From NCBI GenBank assembly GCA_037957365.1, contig JARHVA010004089.1, positions 1,041,001-1,105,000 on the forward strand: DNA of 64,000 bases. The letters run 5' to 3'. The stretch is from Torreya grandis (lineage: Eukaryota; Streptophyta; Pinopsida; Cupressales; Taxaceae). Of the stretch, positions 21,745 through 33,779 are shown in pieces. The notes beneath the pieces were generated by a model. The model ran no database searches. It was not told where the DNA came from and was given only the letters and a program-made list of their open reading frames with translations. Position 1 is the first letter of the stretch; every line of letters begins with the position of its first letter. The position numbers were made by a program, and so were the translations under genes.

Positions 21745-22990
21745 GGGGCCCTAGCTAGTGGTGGATTCAAAATACATGATTTTATTCAAGTTGTTAATGT
21801 ACCTACAGTAGAAGTGCCTTCTACCTCTTCCCCGTCTACCTCACCCACAACTAATAATTTAAAAGTGTCTGATGATTCCATAACTAATTTTTCATTAGAT
21901 AATTTAATTTCTCACTTATCTAAGTCTGGCCTTAAACAACATGTTACACTATTATAAGTAGTTACGTGGGTTTTGTTTTTATATATTCACACTCAATTGT
22001 AAATTTCTCTTATTATGGGATGGATGGATGAGGGAAACTTTGATAAAAGTCTATTTTGTCACCTTTTCTAATGTGTATCTCTACACACTCATTGTAATTT
22101 TACTCATGACTACTTTATGTATTTACATTTTTTTAAGACAACCAAACATGTCTGAATAACCCATTGTACTAGCTCTATACAATTATCATACATGGAAGTA
22201 TAAAATAACTAATTTGTAAATGAGTAATTTTTCATACAGAGTCACAAAAAGCATAACATTAGAATCTGCATAGACTATTGAGAAGATAAAATGGTACAAT
22301 TGGTGTAATGAGTCCCTTGGTCTAATATGTTTGTTTGTATCCCCTAAAATATTATTTCATGTTGAATTTTTCTTAACTTCAAATGTAACATGGGAAAAAC
22401 TAAAACATTTAGATGAAAACCCTAATAAAATTAGGGTTCATCAACTAGACTTGAGTTAATTTATCTTAATTCAGTAAGCTTTAATAAATTTCATGACTAC
22501 ATTTAAAAAATTGAATCCTTAAGGTTAGAACTTACAAATTTTAATGTTAAAAATAAAAATGAGTAAGTTATATTTCAGGTGTTGTCCAAATTAAGTTCAC
22601 AATACTCGATCTTTGCATCTAATTTCTACTCAAACTAGGATTTCATGGTTGCTAATTTCAAATTTCCCACTTTTGATGAGTTTTGAAAAAAATTGAATCA
22701 TGAGTGAGACAATCTCATATATATGGGTATTATTTCAAAATAAGGTAAATCACATGTTCTTTTTATATATCATACTACTATTAAAACTAATGTTTCCAAA
22801 TGAAATAATTCCCATGTGACAAAGTGTAACTTTTATGGTCAAAATGGACATCTTAAATCTTAATTGTTATTCTTAATGAGGAAATGAAAAAAACACAATA
22901 TCAATGTTTAATTTGCTTATTTATATTCTGGAAAGGGAAAGGAAATATCAATTTTTGATAAATTTACCACTTCATCATCAAATATTGAAA
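21745..22990 (+). pseudogene. Element E gag (copia type), decayed
   Basis: Plus frames give a Ser/Thr/Pro-rich start (VEVPSTSSPSTSPTTNN near 21810), then DNLISHLSKSGLKQH near 21905. A gag core follows: NVTWEKLKHLDENPNKIRV near 22390, MTTFKKLNP near 22495 and SFEKN near 22680. A damaged knuckle CNFYGQNGHL lies near 22830. The protein would form the particle shell. Many stops and frame shifts are present. The frame is cut at 22997 by element D. Confidence 0.65.
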
Positions 22991-22997
22991 GGGTAAG

Positions 22998-23346
22998 TGT
23001 AATGAAATTAATTAGATGTTTCACAACAATGGAATAATATATCATAGAATTAAGAAAAAAATAATCAGATCCACAACAATAATTGATGAAAGAGAAAAAT
23101 AATTGATAAATATGACTAAGCCACTTTGATGGGGAAACTTAAAAAATAATGCAATAGAATAAAAATTAACTGTATGATAATAAAATACTAACCACTACCT
23201 CATATATATGCTCTACTTAGCCATGGTCATTCCATAGGCTAAACTTAATATGAACATAGAGAATGTAACATGATAATATGAAAGGTATGTAAGCCACAAG
23301 TTGAACACACATATCCATAGACATGCTATAGGTTAAGGGTGTAACA
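22998..23346 (-). repeat. 3' LTR of element D
   Basis: Starts TGTAATGAAATTAATTAG on the plus strand and ends GGTGTAACA. The first 60 bases are nearly identical to 40943-41002, and CACATATCC-TAGACAT-CTATA near the end is also shared. Confidence 0.8.
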
Positions 23347-23379
23347 TGCCCTTACCATTCAAAATAGCATTGCCCTCAA

Positions 23380-24131
23380 TGTTGAATGATCTTGCGTAGC
23401 TCCTAAGAAACAAAATATGCTTCTTACTTATTTTCCTATACATCACTCAAACCTCCTACACATTCCTCTACATAAATATTGCTCATAATCCTACACATAG
23501 GCCTCATGCTTGTTCACAAACTTTTTCACCTAAATCACCCTCGATTATAGTATATGCAATCTACTATGTAATCCTCCACTTGCAATCCTGCATGCCTCAT
23601 TGGCACTAAATCACAAACTCACATGCCTACAATTTTATTTTCTCCAATACATCCATGTGTCATCCTATTTCAGTCATGTGGCTTGTTAGGTGGAACTTTC
23701 CAACCATTAATATGTCATTTTGACAATAGGTCACCACCAACTTGGAAGCTCAAATTTTGCCCAACAAGGAAAATGAAATGACTTGTAACTATTTTCTTTG
23801 TAACCAATAATAATTATAACTACTCATGTATTCTTTTTGTATTATAATTTAACATATGCATATGGCCTAAGGTTGACTCCATACATAGTTGTAACACAAA
23901 TAACATGTTCCACCTATATGCTTTATAACATGCATCATAACACATTATAATGGTCTCCCTATTCTTTCCTATTGAATATAAGTTGCATTTATTAAAAGCA
24001 TAAGACTTACACTCCACTAAATGTTTATTATTATTATTCATATATACTCTAAGTAAATTCACTCTCACAACTATGTGTTATCTATAACTTATAGTTGTCC
24101 CCCATGTGCCTGGTCTTGGGCCCCTGTAACA
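23380..24131 (+). repeat. 5' LTR of element C
   Basis: Begins TGTTGAATGATC and ends CCCCTGTAACA. Pairs with 28659-29411 through TAATCCT, CATCCATGTGT-ATCCTA, CCTATTGAATATAAGTTG and AAGCATAAGACTTAC blocks. Short open frames inside are chance. Confidence 0.8.
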
Positions 24132-24139
24132 CAAATCAC

Positions 24140-24153
24140 TCATATCAGAGAGC
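24140..24153 (+). other. Candidate primer binding site of element C
   Basis: TCATATCAGAGAGC resembles the initiator tRNA-Met complement but starts eight bases after the LTR. Decay or a different tRNA is possible. Confidence 0.4.
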
Positions 24154-24429
24154 AAGCTATACCTGTCTATGCCTATAAAAAAATGTTCACAATGATAGAA
24201 AGAAGGTATATTAGTCAATTATGTTTCATAATACCTAGGATAACACTATAGTAAAATTAATACTGATGACACCTAGATACAAGTTGAAGCAACCCAAAAT
24301 GTTCAAAATCTCATTGCCAATACACTAGAAGCACAATTCATTTAACTCTTTGGCTAATTCCATGAGTTGATGATGTAGCGTAACCTGATACCTTTTGAGC
24401 CTCCTCAATAGTGTAAGTTCATATAGACA

Positions 24430-25180
24430 TTCCTTTGTTTAAAGGCAAAATTGATGCCAAAGCATTAGATGCGTGGGTTAGAAAACTTGAGGCATACATC
24501 TTAGTCAATCACTTCATTGATGCTAAGATAAGCTTCACAATATTTAATATGTCCATATCAGTTGGTAGGATACCTTTAGTGTGTAACATGTGCAAGAGTG
24601 TATTCCAATTGAATCATGGAAGACCTTTATTCATGCACTAAAAGAGGAATAACACCCTCTCTATCACTTTGAGGATGAATACATCAAGTTTTAATAATTA
24701 TGCCAACACAAGATCAATCAATAGAATATTATGCTAATACATTCCATGACTACACTACATAATTATGAGATAACTTGATTGAACAAAATAAGGTGCTAAA
24801 GAAGTACATCAATTGAATCTCACCTTATATCCATGCAAATATGAAATTATTAAATTTTGACACTCTAGGGAAAGCCTATCGCAACATCTCCAAGATCAAA
24901 GCCAAGGCAAAGATTAATCAATGTCTCACATCTTTATCCAAGACCACACACAAAGGTTAATCCTTATATAATTCCTAACCACAACCATCTACATAAAAAA
25001 ATAACACTTCTCACAAATAAGAGTAGCCAAATAAGACTTCACAAAACTTGAAGTCTCCTACACCTTCTACCTCAAAAAAAGGCAATAAGAAGCCTGATGA
25101 TAAGTGGTGCCATTACCGTGGCTCATCCACCCATAATGACTCTGAATGTCATGTGAAACACTCTTTTCTTGCATAGTCTA
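24430..25180 (+). pseudogene. Element C gag, decayed
   Basis: The clean 68-codon piece at 24435-24641 reads MFKGKIDAKALDAWVRKLEAY near its start, the gypsy gag entry pattern. Further pieces follow with LYHFEDEYIKF near 24670, FHDYTT near 24745 and FDTLGKAYRNISKIKAKAK near 24855. A zinc knuckle WCHYRGSSTHNDSECH lies at 25110-25155, with Tyr for the second Cys. The product would form the particle and bind RNA. Frameshifts and stops separate the pieces. Confidence 0.75.
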
Positions 25181-25249
25181 TATCAAGACCCTCACCAAAA
25201 GGAAACATTGATCCAAGATGCCTCTTACCTAAACACCAACACTAGTAAA

Positions 25250-28200
25250 ATTGACATCTCTGAGGAACATGAACATCTATTCCACACTAAGTTCTAGGTG
25301 AAGGGTCAACCTCTTCATGTAATCATTGATAGTAGCAGTTAAAAGAACATTATTATGTAATCCACCACATAAATTCTTGGCCTTACCACTACTATGCATC
25401 CAAACCCATATTCATAGGGGTGGCTTCAATAGGGGAAGGATATACAGGTCTATCGATAATGCACCTTCCAATATAAAGTCAAGTCTATGGAGGATAATGT
25501 CACTTATGACATAACACATTTAGAGGTCTATGAAATTATTTAGAAAATTATAATTGTATGATCATGAAGCTACATATACAATCAAGCCAAAACATTAGAT
25601 TATGCATGTGCATGATTGCTTTTACAACCTTTTTAAGTTAATGACCTCAACAAAAGTCACATTGGTTTCTGCCAAGCAATGTCATAAACTTGACTTGAAA
25701 GCATAAAAATTTGTGTTACTCATGGTTCACCATGACACACTTGTGTAAAAGAAAAAAAAAATATCTAGCATGTGCACCACATAATCTACATCATAATAAC
25801 AACAAATCAAAAAGTTACTGAAGCAACATGATGAAGTTTTCACCATGACTGAAGGCCTTCCAATGAATTACACAATAAATTACCACATATATTTGGCTCC
25901 TATATCCCTCTTTTTAATATCCCACTATATCATAGATCAATTTGGGAAAATGATGAAATCTATTGTAAAAAATAATAGGTCTTCAATCAAAGCAAGATCA
26001 AGTCTAGCTTTTCTCTTTGTGGGAATATGATAATCCTTGCACACAAGAAAAATGGGTCTTGATGCCTCTACATAGACTATCATACACTCAAAAAAATTAT
26101 AGTAAAGAATCAATATCCTTTGCCATGCATTGATGACCTCTTGGGTTAGCTCTGAGGTGCACAATACTTTACCAATATTGACTTAAAGTTAAGTTATAAT
26201 TAAGTACTAGTCCATCCTAAAGATGTCTAGAAGACAAACTTCAAGACACAGGTAAGATTTTATGAATGGTTGGTCATATAATTTAGACTAACCAATGTGA
26301 AAACCATATTCATGAACTTGATGGATGATATACTTTGACATTTTATCAACTTGTTCATCAATGTTTGCTTGGATGACATCCTCATATTCAACAAGACATG
26401 GGAGTAACACATGGAACATGTCACAAGCATATTAAAACATTACATCAACACAAGCTGTAGGCCAACATAAAAAAGTGTACATTTAGTGTTGAAAAAATAT
26501 AGTACCTTCACTATGCAATTGATCATGAAAGAATTCATGTATACCCAAAGAAGATCAAAGTGATCTAGGATTGGCATACTCCATAAAATCTCATAGAACT
26601 AAGGAATTTTTTTGGACTTGCTAACTTCTACCACAAGTTCATCCTTGGTTTCTTGCACTTATCTTACCTCTTATATAGATAACATGTGAAAAATATAATT
26701 TAGATTAGAATCATGAATTACAACATGATTTTGAGGTAATCAAGCAATGGATTTGTGTATCATCTATTATTTCAATGCTTGACATTACACTCTTACAAGT
26801 TTCACACTGATGCATATGACTATGTAGTTGATGAAATACTCATAAAACATGGACATATGATTACCTATCATTCAAAGATACTGAATAACATGGTGCAAAG
26901 GTAATCAACCTATAAGAAAGAATTATATGTTATTGTGAAAGCAATCAAGCAATTGAGACACTACATCTTGGGGAAGGAGATAGTTGTTCATTATTAGCAA
27001 AAGCCACTCCATTTCTTGAAGACAAAGAACAAGCTGGAGAATACATGTCCCATATAATGGATGAATTACCTAGAGTAGTTATATCTTGTGATAAAACACA
27101 AGAAATGGAAAGGATAATAAGGTGCCATGTTTCCTTAGCCAACCACCAGTTATCAAGCTCATCACAATGTTAGATACACATATCCATAACTTTTCATATT
27201 GGGTATCCCTCTAATGAACTGATCAAGACTTCATATATACGTACACTAGCCTTATGCAAGGTAAACAAGTTCTATATTTCTGGATGGGTGACCACCTTAT
27301 CTATGAGTTCAAGAATATCTATGTTCTTAGTGGTGCATATCACCAATGACTCATTTGGGAGGCACACTATTAAAGTACCTCAAGACACTTTGACATGACA
27401 AACACTCTATTTGCATTACAGTCACACTTTTATTGACCACACATGTGCATAGATGTGAAGTGCTACACCAGGTATTAAATTTCTTATTACATAACCAAGC
27501 ACATGAACATAAATCTAGACCTACACACACCTCTATTTCTTCCATCCATACCATGGGAATCTATCGATATGGATTTCATTACTATGTTTACTATGATTAA
27601 TTGTTAGCATGATTCTATGTTTTTTGTAGTGGATAGGTTATCAAATATGACTATCATGGTTACTTGTAAGAAATACATGGATGCAATTATAATATTTTAA
27701 TACTTATTAAACCATGTTTGGGTTCACTTTGGACATCCAATATCCATCATTTCTAACCAAGATCTGGGATTTATAAGTCACATTTGGAAAGCACTATTAG
27801 ACTTGATGGGAATGCTGTTAGACCGGTCCACAAATTTTCATCCATAAATAGATAGACAAACTAAAGTTGTCAATTTCACACTTGTTCATATTCTATAAAT
27901 GTATAATAATGTGCATGCTCTCACTTGGGATGAAAATATTTAGTACATTCAACATGCATACAACAATTTTCTTCATAAATCTATAGGGCATAGTCCCTTT
28001 TAGACATGTCTTGGGTTCTAGCCTTCAACACCTCTAGATATCTCCTACTATGCACTAGCCAACATCACGTATTGCACACAAGAATAAGAAGCAAAAACAT
28101 ATAATAAGTTTCTATGCCACATCTAATCTATTCATCAATAGGTTCAACATATTCTCTCTCACGCACAAGTAAAGTATAAAGAGTGTTATGATGCACATAA

Positions 28201-28620
28201 AAAACCTCATATATTTTGATTTGGTGATCAAGTCTAGTTACATATTTAGAAAGAGTGATTCAAAGGTCCACACTAGAATATCAAGCTTTTAGACTATGGT
28301 CCTCAAACCATTTTGTGTGTAGTTGTTGAGAATGCTTTCATTCTTGATCTATCTATGTACTTAGGTATGCACCTAGTATTCAATGTGAAACTTATTGAGC
28401 CTTACACTCTATCACTTATTGAGCCAACAATGATAAGACATCATTATGATTTGGATCATGAATGTTTGCATCCTAAAGATAAGGAATAGATCATTAAAGT
28501 GATAAACACACACAACCACCATAGCACACATCAATTTTTTTGAGTGGTTAAAGTTGGAAAATATGCTGACTAAGATAAGTGGTACAAGTATCAATGAATT
28601 CAAGTGTAGTTCCCTTAGCT
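25250..28620 (+). pseudogene. Element C pol: protease, RT, RNase H, integrase, decayed
   Basis: The protease remnant is LHVIIDSSS near 25315. RT fragments are DILIFNKTW-like text near 26375 and FFWTC-LL near 26605. RNase H reads KLHTDAYDYVVDEILIKHG near 26800 and YKKELYVIVKAIKQLRHYILGKE near 26910. Integrase has a zinc-domain remnant near 27420-27500, then WISLLC/MDFIT text near 27570, VVDRLSNMTIMVT near 27630 and HPQIDRQTK-type text near 27845. Text near 28530-28630 might be a worn chromodomain, but that is weak. Stops and frame changes are frequent, so no enzyme can be made. Confidence 0.75.
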
Positions 28621-28658
28621 ACACAAAAATATAATAGAGACCGTTGATCTTAAATAAA

Positions 28659-29411
28659 TGGTGAATGATCCATGTGCAGATCTTGTGAAGTAGAATATGA
28701 TTCTCACTTGTTTTCCTGCACATCAATAACACCTACTATACATACTACACACTCTTTTGCATGAAGCCTTTTCACACTCTTACACATAAGTTTTGTGCTT
28801 GCTCATAAAATTATACACCTAGATCACCCTCAATCATAATCTTCACACTCCACTATGTAATCCTTAGCTCATAATCTTGCAAGCTTCATTAGCACTAGAT
28901 CGTAAACTTGCATGCTTACACTTGTCTTAGATCTAACATATCCATGTGTTATCCTACTCTAATCACATTAATTTTTAGGTAACACTTTCCAGTTGGGAAT
29001 ATATTATTTAGACCATTAATTGACACCAAATTGAAAGCTCAACCATTGCCCAATAACAATTATAACTATCTTCTTTAAAACTATTTACAATTTTAACTAC
29101 TCATGTACTCTTATTGTATAAATATGTGACATATGCATCTAACCTAGGGTTGATTTCATATACAATAATAACAAAAATAACATAATATATATATCTAATA
29201 TGTAACACATACATTATATCATATTTTACTAGTATCCCTACTCTTTCCTATTGAAAATAAGTTGTATTTATTTTAAGCATAAGACTTACTCTCCATTGAA
29301 TGTTTGTTGATTATTATGCATAAATATTTTACGTACATTTAATCTCATAACTATGAATTATATCTATCTTTTATTTTTACCCTATGTACCTAGTCTTGGG
29401 ACCCTATAGTA
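28659..29411 (+). repeat. 3' LTR of element C
   Basis: Starts TGGTGAATGATC and ends CCCTATAGTA, followed by the CTAAA target copy. Only one base longer than the 5' LTR. Confidence 0.8.
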
Positions 29412-29416
29412 CTAAA

Positions 29417-29545
29417 TTTGGATGTTGTTTTAGGGAAAGCTTCATCCTCCCATGTTGTATTTTCATGATTCATATTCTTCCACTTAATCAAATATTCCTT
29501 AATATATCTTGTTCGCATCATTTTAGTTGTGTGTGAAGGACCTCC
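29417..29545 (-). pseudogene. Chromodomain of element D
   Basis: The minus strand encodes TRYIKEYLIKWKNMNHENTT followed by WEDEAF, an excellent match to the chromodomain pattern (Y-L-I-K-W-K...W-E). Such domains at the C-terminus of integrase guide chromovirus insertion to certain chromatin marks. The stretch has no stop, in contrast to its surroundings. Confidence 0.8.
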
Positions 29546-31250
29546 TTAAGTAACATAATGAATCTTATTTCTTCATTTATTTATGGTAACTTAGTTTGGG
29601 TTGAAACTCTCTATCCAATTACCTTAATTAGGTAAGATACATGAAATACAAGATGTGTGCAAGTGGATTGGGGTAGTTTTAGTTTGTATGCCACACTGCT
29701 AATTTTATGTAGGATTTTATAAGGGCCATAATACTTAGATTTAGTATTTTAGAGACACCTAAATATATGGATGAAATTAAACAAAGACCTAATCACCTAT
29801 TACAATTACCTCTTATTATTGTGTTGATCTGCTTGTTGTTTCATTGTTAAATTATCTCTCAAACTAGCTAGTACCTTTTACTGATGTTGAATGTGTTCTT
29901 TAACAACTTGAACCCTGGGATGCACCTTCGTGGATGGAGTGATGTATGGGGGAGATAATCATAAAGTGCCACAAATTGAGACATTTTAGAAGAGGTATGG
30001 AAGCAAGTGCTATACCACCATTTTGATAGTGGCAGCTAATGAACCCATCTTTCCTATTTATTTGATACAAAACAAAATAGATACCATTCTAGGAATATGT
30101 TGACCACATTTATTTGCCCATCATATTGAGGATGATATGATGAGATATGAGCCAAATGAGTATCCAAACATATGAATAAATCATTCAAAAAATTATTGGT
30201 AAAGATGGGATCAGAATCACTTACAATGATCTTGGGAGTACCATACAACTTTTGGACCATATCTAGAAAAGCAACAACTACTATACTAGCTAAAAGTAAC
30301 TATGATAAGGAACAAAAATGAGAATATTTTGTGAGCCTATCCATGATTACCATGATGAAGTTTTTACAGTTATAAATCAACAACCTTGTAATGAAATCCA
30401 TAAAACCCTCTTCCCACCTCTAGCTAGGGATGGGTAAAAGCTCTAGAAGCCCTGCTGTCTTAATTATTTCACCTTTGTTCCTATTGACACACCATGTATT
30501 ATGCCATAAATTTTTATATATCACACTTGAGTCCTTTCCAAAATAAATCATGATTTATTATATGATATGTTTTTAAAAATCCTGAGTTCCCCATCTTGGA
30601 GATGTATAAAGCTCTTGAAGGATATTTCATTTGAGGATAGAATTATTACATAGGTATAACATATATTTATACCATAATGCTTTCCCTGTCCACTCAAATT
30701 TTTCAAAAACACCAGAACCATGTTGAATATTTTGAATCAAAATTTATGTATCCCTATAATTATCCCATTTAGATCTTGTCTCTTCTAGCAAGTGTATTTA
30801 CCAAATGGTCATTGCACATAACAATGCCTCAATTGATTCATCCCTTATGAATAGTGCATTTGATACCACATTCTCTTTTCCTTTATTATAGACTATTTAA
30901 AAGTCACATACCAACACTTTAGTTACCTAATTTTTTCATTCTTATAATGAAAATCATTATTCTAAAAAAAATTTAGACTATCATGATCTGTCTTTACCTT
31001 AAAGTGTCTACCCATTAGATAAGTTCTCTATTGCTTATATACATGAAGAATAACCACAATTTCTTTCTCATAGATTAGCTTGAGCCTATTTTTCCCCATG
31101 AGTTGATGACTCTCAAATGAATGTATTTTACTTATTGCATGATTAATACCCCTATGCCATATTGATGCATCATATTCAACAACAAAAATATTAGAAAAAT
31201 TAAGGGTATCTAAAATTGGAGTGGTGCACATAACCCATTTTACCTTCTCA
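29546..31250 (-). pseudogene. Element D integrase and RNase H, decayed
   Basis: The clean 68-codon frame at 30054-30260 contains TPKIIVSDSDPIFTNNFL and ISSYHPQYDGQINVVN, the gypsy integrase core with the second catalytic Asp. The Glu usual after the DGQ box is Asn here. Upstream at 31028-31231 is RNase H: TTPILDTLNFSNIFVVEYDA with the first catalytic Asp, and LIYEKEIVVILHVYK. These would insert the cDNA and degrade template RNA. Intervening zinc-domain sequence is too worn to read. Stops are frequent. Confidence 0.75.
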
Positions 31251-31804
31251 AATGCATTGGTAGTTGTTTCATTCTAATGGAAGGATTAAATAATGTTATG
31301 AGTGGATCTAATATGTTTCCATAATTTTTGATAAATCTATGATAGTAACCTATTAGCCCTAAAAATATGTGAAGGTTCTTAAGTGTCTTTGGCACTTTCC
31401 ATTACATCATAGCTTTTATCTTCTTAGGGTCAACTCTAACTACTTTGGTGAAACAATATGATGCAAGTAATCCACCTCTTGGACTCTAAAAGCACATTTG
31501 GAAGGTTTTACATAATGTTGATGTTATTTTAGAACTAATAGTACATGTTTTGTATGCTTTAAATGTTCCTCCAAAGTTAACCGTATATTAGGATGTCATG
31601 AGAAAATACCAACACAAACTTCCACAAAAAAGGCATAAAAATAATATTCATCAACTCCAAAATGTATATGGTGCATTGGTGAGACCAAAAGGCATGGAAG
31701 TAAACTCACAATGGAATTCATGAGTCCTAAAAGTTATTTTAGGGATATCCTCATCTTTGATCCAAATTTGATGATACCCATAATGAAGAGCTAGTTTGGT
31801 AAAT
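31251..31804 (-). pseudogene. Element D reverse transcriptase, C-terminal part
   Basis: The minus strand reads [20 protein letters not shown] near 31790 down, then [20 protein letters not shown] and LTNAPYTF near 31690. VLVFSHDILIY-like text replaces the YLDDILIYS box near 31600, and NLHIFLGLIGYYHRFIKNYG lies near 31370. This continues directly from the RT half at 38682-39000, with the LINE between. Confidence 0.78.
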
Positions 31805-31812
31805 TAATCAAC
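31805..31812. repeat. Left target duplication of the LINE
   Basis: TAATCAAC recurs at 38674-38681 immediately after the poly(A) tail. Slightly longer, imperfect identity (AAATTAATCAAC against AAAATAATCAAC) is also seen. Joining the two sides restores the RT reading order of element D. Confidence 0.75.
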
Positions 31813-32039
31813 ATGAGAATTGAGAGAAGATAAGTTTGGATCCCTGCAATGGGGAGATAAAAAGTCATCCTCCATTAATGGTGCTTCAAGCTTCTTCCTT
31901 ACAACTTGCCTTAGTCACCTTTACCTCCTTGGTTCCTATTGCTTTTATCTTATTTTGTGCTAGAGGTGGTCTTGAATTTTTGCATTGACATTTTTTTTAT
32001 GTGTTTTCTAGTTTATTTTGTGTTTGTGTTTGTGTTTGG

Positions 32040-33700
32040 TGTCTAAGATAGGGTGCATGGCTGCCATGCATGTCCTTCCCAAGTCATCATTCCCATTGCC
32101 TTTGGAGAGTGAAAAGGGACATGTATTAATTGAGGCTATTTATGAAAAACCTTAGATTTGATGGGTTTGAGCACGTAGAGAAGGGGAAGCATGGCAATTT
32201 TAATGAATCAAGTGATGATGTATAGAGTGATAAGGGCTGCAATAATAAGATCAATTGCATTAAATTGACTCAGGTGGAACTTGAAGTGATTGGAGCTCTA
32301 AAAATACTATTTAACAAGATTTTATGGTAGGAGGAAGTGGAAAAACACTCAAAAGGATCAAAGTTTGTGGCATACAAGGAATACTATGGTGAGCAACAAT
32401 ATAGGGAAGACCAAATCGGTAAGCTCTCTAGCCCTTCTAAGACCCTAACAATTATTTTGAATGTTTCCATGAAATATGAATTCTAGTAGGAGGAAACCAA
32501 GATTAAAAATATAGGGATTTTCTTTGTTTGCTTAAACAAGAATGCTTTCCCCTCTAGGAATTTATTTGATAATTGGTTAAATTCTATTTGAGGCAAAAGA
32601 CTAGGTTTATATATTAGTTTTTTTAGGATGATATAGAATGGGGGTTTTCATTATTTTGTTTAAAAAATCTACTATGTAATGTAGGGTAATTAGTAAACCC
32701 TTATGGAATGTCAGTCAATCAATTTTTAAAGTAGTCCCTTAGAACCCAGAAATAGATTGCAATGACCTTGTTTTCAAAACTTCTCCCAGATGGGTAGATA
32801 TTGAGGGAGTGCCAATTTAGTTATGGAACTTCCTTTCATAGGCATTGAAACCCATTGGATAAGCATTGAAAATAGAGGATACCGGAAGATCCCTTTCCCA
32901 CATGAATTTTAGGGTTTTAATCTCTTTAGAACCCTTGGATTATTTTTCTCAAAATCACTCAAATTTAAAATTAAGGTAAAATATCATACTTATGTTCTCA
33001 AAGGTTTTTATGGATTGAATACATGTTTCTTTTATAAAAAGCATGGCCATATTAGGAAAAATTTTCTGATGTTTGTTAATAAAATTAATATCCCTAACAA
33101 ACAAAAAGAGGACACCCCAAAAGATGATACTATTTTGGATAATTTGTAGGTGTATGAGAATCCTCTATTCAATAGTGTACCACTAAAAAATAGTGCTTCC
33201 ACTATTGAGGCTATTGACACACATGGACATGAAACTCATGGTCATTATGGGTTAGAGGCCCCCCCTTAAGTCTTAGTTACATGATAAACCACAACCTAAT
33301 GTTGATAATCCCACATTAGACTTGATAAACTACCTCCCTGATAGCTTAGACAACGCTTTTTTGGAGAAAAAATATCTTGAGGTCCCTCCCTCCAAATAAT
33401 ATGTGGTTATATTTTTTGAGGCCCCTACTCATCACAACTTATCTTCTAATGTCTTACCTGTGTGCAAGCTCATCAAACCTTCTAGTGAATCCACCCCGAT
33501 GGCTATCTCCATGGAGAAAGAGGATTTTGATCTACCTACTAGTGAGATGGATTTATCAGATGGAGATATTTTGGCAAAAAATAAATTTGTAGGGGTGGAT
33601 AACTGGATGTCTAAAGGTGGAGGTAAAAGGCTTAAAATAGACTTGATCCCTACTCTGGATAAACAAATCATGCCCAAGGAGAAAATTTTTGGCTAAAGAG
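32040..33700 (+). pseudogene. LINE ORF1 (DUF4283 plus zinc knuckle type), decayed
   Basis: Pieces in changing frames resemble the RNA-binding ORF1 protein of plant L1 elements: GKRLGLYISFFRM near 32600, WVDIEGVPIQLW-type text near 32800, and a knuckle NTCFFYKKHGHIRKNF at 33020-33065 with aromatic residues replacing two Cys. An acidic, Ser/Pro-rich C-terminal tail follows, with the clean frame at 33403-33696 containing MEKEDFDLPTSEMDLSDGDI. Start and end are approximate because the frame is broken many times. Confidence 0.6.
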
Positions 33701-33779
33701 ACACTCCACAATGTTTAAGACCCCCTTCTAAAAAAAGGCAAGGAAAATAAAGTATCAGACTACTTTACTAGGCTATACA

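Larger units (their letters stand above)
23380..29411 (+). mobile_element. Ty3/gypsy retrotransposon C
   Basis: C is a complete but decayed plus-strand gypsy element with LTRs of 752 and 753 bp (23380-24131 and 28659-29411). CTCAA (23375-23379) and CTAAA (29412-29416) flank it, a four-of-five target duplication. Between the LTRs run gag, knuckle, protease, RT, RNase H and integrase, in gypsy order. It landed 33 bases from the 3' LTR of D, separating that LTR from D's chromodomain. Frames are broken throughout. Confidence 0.82.
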
